A stretch of 20,798 bases of DNA from CAKZRD01 sp964549155 (GTDB lineage Archaea; Nanobdellota; Nanobdellia; Pacearchaeales; GW2011-AR1), in contig CAZJUG010000015.1 in the NCBI GenBank assembly GCA_964549155.1, forward strand, positions 1 to 20,798, in the 5' to 3' direction. Positions 5,853 through 12,202 of this stretch are shown piece by piece; the stretch's first letter is position 1; every line of letters starts with the position of its first letter. The translations under genes and the position numbers were made by a program. Under the pieces are notes generated by a model. The model did not search any database and was not told where the DNA came from. It saw only the letters and a list, made by a program, of their open reading frames with translations.

Positions 5853-7244
5853 TTTATTGTTTTTATGTCTCTTAAAATAAATGCTTTCTCCTATCTGGCT
5901 AAAGAATCTCCCTGCAAAGTTGAAAGAAGATAAAAAATCATATTTATCATACTTAGACTTTTTATGGACGACTTCTTTTATTCCAGGTAAGATCAAAAAA
6001 TAAACTAACAACCTTCCGATTCCAGAGATTAAGAATACTAGCATTATTGGCTTCCAAAAATTAACTGAAGCTATCATTCCTCCAATCGTCGCCCCAATAA
6101 AAACTGCAAAACCATTTAATACATTAAGATATGAAGAACAAATAACCATTTTGTCCCTCGAAGCTGTTTTAAATAGAAAATTAGAAACAGAGAGATTAAA
6201 TCCGCCCCAACTTACTCCCGAAATTAGTTCTATAAATGCAATTATGGAGATTAAAACAATCTTACTTTCAAAATAATTTGAAATGAAATAGAACATAGGT
6301 ATAATTGCCATAAAAAAACCTGTCAATCTGAAAACCTTAACATTTCCAAACTTATCAGAAATCTTCCCCCAGAAATTTAATGTTAGCATAGTAGCTACCG
6401 GCATCATCATAATCAAGAACATATAAATTGCATAATTAATCCCTCTTTCCCTCAGTAAATAAACTGCAAAGAAAGGTCCTGCGATAGCTACCACTAGATT
6501 CATCAAACAAACATAAACAACAAACCTTCCAAAATTGTTAAAGGGCATATTATAAACAAACTGGAGAAGTCCAAAAAAAGAATCTTTCTTTTTCTTAAAC
6601 GGAGGCTCATATTGATCCTTGAAAAGATAACCCGACATTCCCCTAAAAATAAAAGAAAAGAACAACAATATGAAAAAACCATATAAAACCTCAATCTTCT
6701 TAAAATAATCCAGAAGAAATCCTGCAATAAGCATTGAAACAACCACTATAAACCCAGCTATCCTACTTCTTTTAGCAAAATATCTTCCCAATATCTCCCT
6801 CGGAACAATGTCTTTCATCCAAGAGTTCCATGCAGGACCTACAAATGCTCCTGCAATGATTAGCATAGTATAAATTGCAACAAGAGACCAAGCAGGAATA
6901 TCTGAGACAGGATTTTTCAAAAATAGCAATCCAGGGATTATCAACATCAACCAAAAAAGAGATTGTAATAGAACTCCAAACATTACTATTTTTTTCCTAC
7001 TAAATTTTCCCAAAAAAGAATATGTAATGAGTTGAGAAAGATTTCCAAGCAATGTTGGAATGGAAGTTAAAAAACCCATTACTGAATTTGAAGCATTGAG
7101 TGCTAATGCATATGGAGCAACATTTCTAAGCCCGAACCCCTCACTGACAGAATAAGCACTCGCCTCATAAATACTCAGGCTTCTTGCTCTTTTCTTCCTT
7201 GTTTCAATTATCTTCTCGCCCCTAGAAATCCTATTCTCTTCCAT
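5829..7244 (-). CDS. MFS family transporter
   Basis: A 471-aa major facilitator superfamily permease with about 12 hydrophobic helices in the cytoplasmic membrane. The MFS loop-2/3-type basic motif is visible as LGKFSRKKIVMFG, and its second-half counterpart as WGKISDKFGNVKVFR. The substrate cannot be told from sequence. The start was placed at the ATG at 7244: AGGT lies 4 bp before it and the preceding gene stops at 7250, whereas the in-frame TTG at 7259 would overlap that gene and lacks a ribosome-binding site. The gene follows the 127-aa coiled-coil gene in an operon and overlaps the convergent 79-aa gene by 24 bp. Confidence 0.88.
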   Translation of the reverse strand: MEENRISRGEKIIETRKKRARSLSIYEASAYSVSEGFGLRNVAPYALALNASNSVMGFLTSIPTLLGNLSQLITYSFLGKFSRKKIVMFGVLLQSLFWLMLIIPGLLFLKNPVSDIPAWSLVAIYTMLIIAGAFVGPAWNSWMKDIVPREILGRYFAKRSRIAGFIVVVSMLIAGFLLDYFKKIEVLYGFFILLFFSFIFRGMSGYLFKDQYEPPFKKKKDSFFGLLQFVYNMPFNNFGRFVVYVCLMNLVVAIAGPFFAVYLLRERGINYAIYMFLIMMMPVATMLTLNFWGKISDKFGNVKVFRLTGFFMAIIPMFYFISNYFESKIVLISIIAFIELISGVSWGGFNLSVSNFLFKTASRDKMVICSSYLNVLNGFAVFIGATIGGMIASVNFWKPIMLVFLISGIGRLLVYFLILPGIKEVVHKKSKYDKYDFLSSFNFAGRFFSQIGESIYFKRHKNNKLNRFSII

Positions 7245-7249
7245 TTTAC

Positions 7250-7633
7250 CTATTGCCAACTATAACTGGAAGAACTTCCAACCCCTGATTTTTTTTCAAG
7301 AAGTTCAATCCTTTGCTCCAGCTTATATATCTTATTGTCTAATTCTTCTATTCTTCTTGTAAAAACCCTTCTTTCCTCGTCTGAAATTGAAGATTGATTC
7401 GCGGACTGACTTGAGGTTGAGTTACTATCTAAAAAATTAAAAAATCCAGGTTCCGCAGGAGGATTCGTTAAATTATCGCTAGCTGAATTATTCCCATTTA
7501 ATTGAGTACTAGTTCCTAAATCAACAAAACCATTTCTATCTGTTTCAAGCTCAACTTCTTTTTTAGGAATCCTAATCAGTCCCTTTCTTTGCAAATCTCT
7601 CAAGTCCACATCTTTTTTTCTTTTGAAAAACAT
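7250..7633 (-). CDS. Hypothetical coiled-coil protein, 127 aa
   Basis: Not recognised. The basic N-terminus MFFKRKKDVDLRDLQRKG is followed by a Ser/Asn/Thr-rich, probably disordered middle (about 35-82). A clear heptad coiled coil then runs from about 83 to 116 (RRIEELDNKIYKLEQRIELL) before a Ser-rich tail. This layout resembles other small DPANN proteins, including the 176-aa protein in this window with its MALFKKR start. It is the first gene of the unit with the MFS transporter, with a TATA-like box 25 bp upstream. Confidence 0.7.
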   Translation of the reverse strand: MFFKRKKDVDLRDLQRKGLIRIPKKEVELETDRNGFVDLGTSTQLNGNNSASDNLTNPPAEPGFFNFLDSNSTSSQSANQSSISDEERRVFTRRIEELDNKIYKLEQRIELLEKKSGVGSSSSYSWQ

Positions 7634-7650
7634 AATAATCTCAGTAAATA

Positions 7651-7661
7651 TCTTTATTTAA
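7651..7661 (-). promoter_or_regulatory. TATA-like box of the coiled-coil/MFS unit
   Basis: Minus-strand TTAAATAAAGA lies about 25 bp before the ATG at 7633. Confidence 0.45.
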
Positions 7662-7673
7662 GTCTTTCCCCAA

Positions 7674-9440
7674 TTATCTTCTTGGAGGTAAACCTTGTAC
7701 AGGAATTCTATTTTGAGGAAGAGAATTATTCATAACATTTTGAGGAACTGGGGAAGGAGCTTTCATTTGAGGGGGATTTTGTAATTGTCCTGTTGGGCTA
7801 GCAGGTGGAGGACCATTACCTTTTGATGCACTAGAAGAATCTTTTGATGAAGGTTTCTTAGGGGGAGTACGGAATATAACAAAATAAATTACTGCCAAAA
7901 TTGCAACTGCAACAATCAAAATTATTACTAAAACAATGTAAAAAGATGCATCATCCTTAATCTCAGTTACATTAGATGTTTGAGAACCCTGGGATGAGTC
8001 TCCACTATTACTTGTAGAACTACTACTCGTAGATGTACTACTTCCACCAGGGTTAGAGCCCGTACCACTCCAGGTGATACAAACACCGTTCGAACAAACC
8101 TTCCCCCTAGGACAAGAAAGTTTACAGCTTTGATTTAAATCGAGCTTAGTATCATTACAATAAGAATCATTAACAATAGTTCCATTCAGTTGACAAGTTA
8201 CATTTCTAAATTGAATTCCTCCTCCAGAACAATTTCCACCAGTACAATTAGACCAATCTGAAGGAATCCAAGTATAACTCATACAAAAATTATTTATACA
8301 ATCAATTCCCTCTCCACAATTCAATGTTCCACTCATTTGAACACTCTGATTACAACTATTATTCACAGTCATATTTCCACAAAATGAATCTAAAGCCGGA
8401 CTAAAATCCGTTGCCGAAGGAGCACAACAAGAACTATAGTTATAACTTCCAGTTAATACACCATTATTACATGTTCTTGTTTGAGATACACAAGAAGAAC
8501 CTTGAGAAACAACAAGAGAACTATAGGCCGTTACATTTTGTCCATGAGCAATCAGTCCACTCCATGGGAGGTTACATGCCCCAGTTACATTAACACAAGC
8601 ATTACTTATACAACCATAACCTGCACCACAAACAAGAGTTCCAGTCTTTTGTACATTTTGATTGCAACTATTCTTTACAGTCTTTGTTTCACAGAAAGTA
8701 TTCAAGGCAGGAGTAAAACTAGTTGTTGAAGGAGTACATCCACACACATTATTAGTACAAGTATTTGGTGAAGTACAACTTCCACAATTTAATGTTCCTC
8801 CACAACCATCAGAGATGCTCCCACAATTCTTACCTTGAGCAGAACAAGTAGTAGGAGTACAAAGATTAATACAACGACCTGTAGAAGAACTACAAGTTCC
8901 CCCAAGAGAAGCACAATCTCTAGCCTGTTTGAACGAATACAAAGTACCACATGCATCTCCTGGATTATAAACAATATTCATCTCTAAATTCCCAAAACAA
9001 AAATAACTGGCTGTTGGAGTCCACGGAAGCACAATATCTAAATCTTGATTAAAATAATAAGAACCGCCACAATCTGTAACATCCTTATAAATAAAAGATC
9101 CTGTTTCAATCCCTTGACCAATATTTCTCAAGTCAACAGTTTCATAAAGACAAGAATAACCATTAGGGCTTACGATTCCTAAAAGCTCTGGACAAACAGG
9201 AACGGAACTATTCTGGAATGCGACCACATGATAGTATCTTCCTCCAGCTCCTAGAACAGTATTGAAAAGATATCTGTTCCCAATTTGATATGTAACTTCT
9301 CCAGTAATTAAATTGCCCCTATTGAAAATCTTATTGAAAAAATCTCCAAACCATCCAGCACTAACAACAGAAAATGAAAAAAAAGATATAAATACTAAAG
9401 ACAAGAATACAAAAGCAATAAGCCTCTTTTCAATTTTCAT
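7674..9440 (-). CDS. Cys-rich surface protein with TSP1-like module and C-terminal anchor
   Basis: A 588-aa secreted protein. Signal peptide is about 1-28 (ends VVSAG), followed by the motif WFGDFF..NLITGEV that I associate with Pacearchaeota/Woesearchaeota exported proteins. A Cys-rich segment (about 194-235) contains GKNCGSISDGCGGTLNCG. Two 47-residue repeats (about 236-282 and 340-386) share PSxTxFxPALxxFC and NSCNQxVQ. They flank a module LPWSGLIAHGQNVTAY..TRTCNNGVLTGSY (291-338). A thrombospondin type-1-like segment follows (about 391-443, WIPSDWSNC..GGIQFRNVTC). Then come a Ser/Gly linker, one transmembrane helix (about 500-523) and a Pro/Ser-rich tail of about 65 residues, presumably cytosolic. 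Many N-x-S/T sequons suggest N-glycosylation. Function is probably adhesion or cell-surface contact (inference). Confidence 0.85.
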   Translation of the reverse strand: MKIEKRLIAFVFLSLVFISFFSFSVVSAGWFGDFFNKIFNRGNLITGEVTYQIGNRYLFNTVLGAGGRYYHVVAFQNSSVPVCPELLGIVSPNGYSCLYETVDLRNIGQGIETGSFIYKDVTDCGGSYYFNQDLDIVLPWTPTASYFCFGNLEMNIVYNPGDACGTLYSFKQARDCASLGGTCSSSTGRCINLCTPTTCSAQGKNCGSISDGCGGTLNCGSCTSPNTCTNNVCGCTPSTTSFTPALNTFCETKTVKNSCNQNVQKTGTLVCGAGYGCISNACVNVTGACNLPWSGLIAHGQNVTAYSSLVVSQGSSCVSQTRTCNNGVLTGSYNYSSCCAPSATDFSPALDSFCGNMTVNNSCNQSVQMSGTLNCGEGIDCINNFCMSYTWIPSDWSNCTGGNCSGGGIQFRNVTCQLNGTIVNDSYCNDTKLDLNQSCKLSCPRGKVCSNGVCITWSGTGSNPGGSSTSTSSSSTSNSGDSSQGSQTSNVTEIKDDASFYIVLVIILIVAVAILAVIYFVIFRTPPKKPSSKDSSSASKGNGPPPASPTGQLQNPPQMKAPSPVPQNVMNNSLPQNRIPVQGLPPRR

Positions 9441-9460
9441 AAAATATTCATGAATATGCT

Positions 9461-9468
9461 ATTTATAA
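9461..9468 (-). promoter_or_regulatory. TATA box of the surface-protein gene
   Basis: Minus-strand TTATAAAT lies about 24 bp before the ATG at 9440. An inverted sequence ATATTCATGAATAT (9444-9457) sits between the box and the start and could be an operator or chance AT-rich symmetry. Confidence 0.5.
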
Positions 9469-9564
9469 GGATTTCCATATTGCAGCTAATCATCTAGAAA
9501 ATTTATACTTCATATATGCTAAAAGACATTAAAAACACAAAAATTGATAAAGAAATAATTTTAA

Positions 9565-9579
9565 ACGAATGTTATTCGT
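9565..9579. promoter_or_regulatory. Inverted repeat upstream of gyrB
   Basis: ACGAAT-GTT-ATTCGT is a perfect 6-bp inverted repeat ending about 30 bp before the gyrB TATA box. It could be a regulator site for the gyrase operon; no regulator is identifiable. Confidence 0.3.
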
Positions 9580-9608
9580 CGATAAATTTTAAAAACTTCC
9601 CAGAAAGA

Positions 9609-9617
9609 TTTATAAAG
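9609..9617 (+). promoter_or_regulatory. TATA box of gyrase operon
   Basis: TTTATAAAG is centred about 25 bp before the gyrB ATG at 9638. Leaderless expression of gyrB is expected; no other clear promoter is seen before gyrA. Confidence 0.65.
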
Positions 9618-9637
9618 CTAGCTTATTTTTCATCGCT

Positions 9638-11524
9638 ATGGGTGATGAATATTCTGCAAAAGACATCAAAATTTTAGAAGGACTTGAAGGAGTAAGAAGA
9701 AGGCCTGCAATGTATATCGGTGGGACTGGAAAAGATGGTTTACACCACTTAGTTTATGAAGTTGTTGATAATTCTGTAGATGAGTGTCTGGCAGGAGTAT
9801 GTAATACGATAAAAGTAATTCTCCACAAAGATGGTTCTGTTTCAGTTGAAGATAATGGGAGAGGAATGCCAGTTGACCTACACCCTATCTACAAAAAATC
9901 TGCAATGGAAATAATTGTTACAAAACTTCATGCAGGAGGAAAATTTGATAAAAAGGCATATCAAGTTTCAGGAGGACTTCATGGTGTAGGTATATCTGTT
10001 GTTGCAGCATTATCAAAAATGATGAAAGTAGAAGTAAAAAAGGATGGAAAAGTCTGGATGCAAAGTTACAAAATCGGGATTCCGAATGCAGATGTAAAAA
10101 CAATAGGAGATTGCGAAAAAGGAGCAACAGGAACAAAAGTAACATTTCTCCCAGATGAAACAATTTTCTCAACAACAAAATTTGATTTTAACACACTCTC
10201 AACAAGATTTAGAGAAATCTGTTTCTTAAATGCTGGATTAAAAATTTTATTCACTGATGAAATTTCTGGGAAAAAAGAAGAATTCCATAATCCTGGGGGA
10301 ATTGTTGATTTTATAAAGTGGCTAAATAGAACAAAGGAAGCATTACATAAACCTGTTTATTTTAAAAAGAATCAAGAGGATGTTGGAGCTGAAATTGCAA
10401 TACAATATAATGACTCTTACAATGAAAATATTCATGGTTTCGTAAATACAATTAACACAATAGAAGGAGGGACCCATGTTTCAGGTTTCAAAACCGCTTT
10501 AACCCGGGTGATAAATGATTATGCTCAAAAGAAGAATATTATAAAAAATGGAAAATTAGATGGAGACGATGTTAGGGAAGGCCTAACTGCAATTATTTCA
10601 CTAAGACTAAAAGAGCCTCAATTTGAAGGACAAACAAAAACAAAATTGGGCAACTCTGAATTAAAGGGGATCATGGACTCAATGGTTAGTTCTGCATTAA
10701 GTGAGTTCTTTGAAGAAAATCCTGCAATCGCCTCAAAAATTGCACAAAAAGCAGCTCAAGCATTCAAAGCAAGAGAAGCAGCAAAAAAAGCAAAAGATTT
10801 GGTAAGAAGGAAGAGTGCTCTGGGTGGAAGTGGTTTGCCAGGGAAGTTAGCAGATTGTTCATCCAATAAAAGAGAACAAACAGAATTATATATCGTTGAA
10901 GGTCAATCTGCAGGGGGAACTGCAAAAGGAGCAAGAGATAAAGAATTCCAAGCAATATTGCCCTTGAAAGGAAAAATATTAAATGTAGAAAAATCAAGTC
11001 CTGTAAGAGCACTTTCTTCCGAAGAAATTGCAAACCTAATTACTGCCATTGGAACAAGTGTTGGAGAACATTTTGATATAGAGAAGCTAAGATATCATAA
11101 AGTTATTATCATGACTGATGCAGATGTAGATGGTCAACATATCAAAACATTACTTTTAACATTGTTTTATAGATATGTTCCTCAATTGATTGAAGCAGGA
11201 CACATTTTTGTTGCAGTTGCTCCATTATATAAGGTTAGAAAAGGAAGTAAGGACCAGTATGTTTATTCTGATGAGGAATTAAAGAAGGTTCTTAAGGAGA
11301 TTTCTGGAAAGCCAGAGGTTTCTCGATTTAAAGGTCTTGGAGAAATGAATGATGAGCAATTATGGGATACTACTATGAATCCTAAGACAAGAATTATGAA
11401 GCAAATTTCTATTGAAGATGCCGTAGAAGCAGATGAAACTTTTTCAGTCTTGATGGGAGATGCGGTTGGTCCAAGAAGAAAATTCATAGAAGATAATGCT
11501 AAATATGCAGAGGTGGATTTATAA
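9638..11524 (+). CDS. gyrB: DNA gyrase subunit B
   Basis: A 628-aa bacterial-type GyrB, the ATPase and TOPRIM subunit that with GyrA introduces negative supercoils. GHKL ATPase motifs are EVVDNSVDE (41-49, N45 for Mg-ATP), EDNGRGMP (71-78) and GGLHGVG (112-118). The TOPRIM domain has VEGQSAGG (E421) and the metal-binding DADVD (D494, D496, D498), followed by GLGEMN. The usual bacterial motif is EGDSAGG, so Q423 replaces Asp. Length matches short GyrBs lacking the enterobacterial insert. It heads a four-gene operon ending with gyrA. Archaeal gyrases are considered ancient acquisitions from bacteria. Confidence 0.97.
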   Translation: MGDEYSAKDIKILEGLEGVRRRPAMYIGGTGKDGLHHLVYEVVDNSVDECLAGVCNTIKVILHKDGSVSVEDNGRGMPVDLHPIYKKSAMEIIVTKLHAGGKFDKKAYQVSGGLHGVGISVVAALSKMMKVEVKKDGKVWMQSYKIGIPNADVKTIGDCEKGATGTKVTFLPDETIFSTTKFDFNTLSTRFREICFLNAGLKILFTDEISGKKEEFHNPGGIVDFIKWLNRTKEALHKPVYFKKNQEDVGAEIAIQYNDSYNENIHGFVNTINTIEGGTHVSGFKTALTRVINDYAQKKNIIKNGKLDGDDVREGLTAIISLRLKEPQFEGQTKTKLGNSELKGIMDSMVSSALSEFFEENPAIASKIAQKAAQAFKAREAAKKAKDLVRRKSALGGSGLPGKLADCSSNKREQTELYIVEGQSAGGTAKGARDKEFQAILPLKGKILNVEKSSPVRALSSEEIANLITAIGTSVGEHFDIEKLRYHKVIIMTDADVDGQHIKTLLLTLFYRYVPQLIEAGHIFVAVAPLYKVRKGSKDQYVYSDEELKKVLKEISGKPEVSRFKGLGEMNDEQLWDTTMNPKTRIMKQISIEDAVEADETFSVLMGDAVGPRRKFIEDNAKYAEVDL

Positions 11525-11525
11525 A

Positions 11526-11756
11526 ATGGAAATTCCAAAGATAGGTGAGAGGTATAAACATTTTAAGGGAGGAGAATACCGAATTGTAATGCTTGCAAAA
11601 GATTGTGAGAATCCAAAAAGAACAATTGTTGTATATGAACAACTTTATCAAAACGAATTTCCAAGAGGAACAGTGTGGATAAGAAGTCTAGAAGATTTTG
11701 CAGGATTCAAAGAATTGAAGGGTGAAAAATTAAAAAGGTTTGTATTAATAAAATAA
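11526..11756 (+). CDS. DUF1653 domain protein
   Basis: 76 aa. The ATG at 11526, 1 bp after the gyrB stop, gives a product starting MEIPKIGERYKHFKGGEY. The DUF1653 pattern is clear: GxxYxHFKGxxY, then VVYEQLY and VWIRSLEDFAGF. DUF1653 proteins are small beta-rich proteins of unknown function, mainly known from bacteria. Here the gene sits between gyrB and gyrA with gaps of 1 and 2 bp, so it must be co-expressed with gyrase. A role in gyrase regulation is only a suggestion from position. Confidence 0.85.
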   Translation: MEIPKIGERYKHFKGGEYRIVMLAKDCENPKRTIVVYEQLYQNEFPRGTVWIRSLEDFAGFKELKGEKLKRFVLIK

Positions 11757-11758
11757 AA

Positions 11759-12202
11759 ATGGCAAAGAAAAAAACAAAAAGAAAAGTTCCCAAATTCCAA
11801 TGTTGTGGAATTGAAGATGAAGAATGTAAAAACAAGGAGAATAGGGTAGAAGTCTATGTTTGTCCAAGATGTCAATCTACAAATGTAGGGTATACATTCG
11901 GTCTAAAAAACATATTCGGAGTTATCCCAAGAATGAAGTGTAAAGACTGTGGATTCTCTGCGACAACATTCCCAAAATGGTTTATTAGTAAAGATAAATT
12001 GACAAAAGAACACAAACAAATAGATTTGAGCAAACAAAAAAAGAAAGATAAAAAACTAAAAAGAACTGACTTTAAAAGAAAAATAGAAGAGAGATATTGT
12101 CCTCATTGTAAAGACGAAGTAAAAGTCACAATGAAAGACGGAAGTGCAGATACATTCGTTTGTGAAAATTGTCAATTTGAAATAAAGGAGAAGAAAAAAT
12201 GA
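11759..12202 (+). CDS. Double zinc-ribbon protein within the gyrase operon
   Basis: 147 aa, function unknown. A Lys-rich N-terminus (MAKKKTKRKVPK) is followed by two zinc ribbons: C35/C38 with C61/C64 (CPRC..CKDC), and C114/C117 with C135/C138 (CPHC..CENC). They are joined by a strongly basic linker (about 77-110). C15, C16 and C23 could bind further metal. Such a basic zinc-ribbon protein could bind DNA or RNA. It lies between the DUF1653 gene and gyrA, overlapping the gyrA start by 4 bp (ATGA), so its translation is coupled to gyrA. Confidence 0.8.
   Translation: MAKKKTKRKVPKFQCCGIEDEECKNKENRVEVYVCPRCQSTNVGYTFGLKNIFGVIPRMKCKDCGFSATTFPKWFISKDKLTKEHKQIDLSKQKKKDKKLKRTDFKRKIEERYCPHCKDEVKVTMKDGSADTFVCENCQFEIKEKKK

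Noticed and set aside
7245..7259. TTG start extending the MFS gene by five residues
   Set aside because: It would overlap the previous gene and lacks a ribosome-binding site, while the ATG at 7244 has AGGT at good spacing.
9516..9677. 53-codon plus-strand frame before and into gyrB
   Set aside because: It contains the gyrB TATA box and runs into gyrB in another frame; no promoter at the right distance and no ribosome-binding site.
11496..11525. Earlier start for the DUF1653 gene inside gyrB
   Set aside because: The domain begins at MEIPKIGERY; the ATG one base after the gyrB stop fits the packing of the operon.
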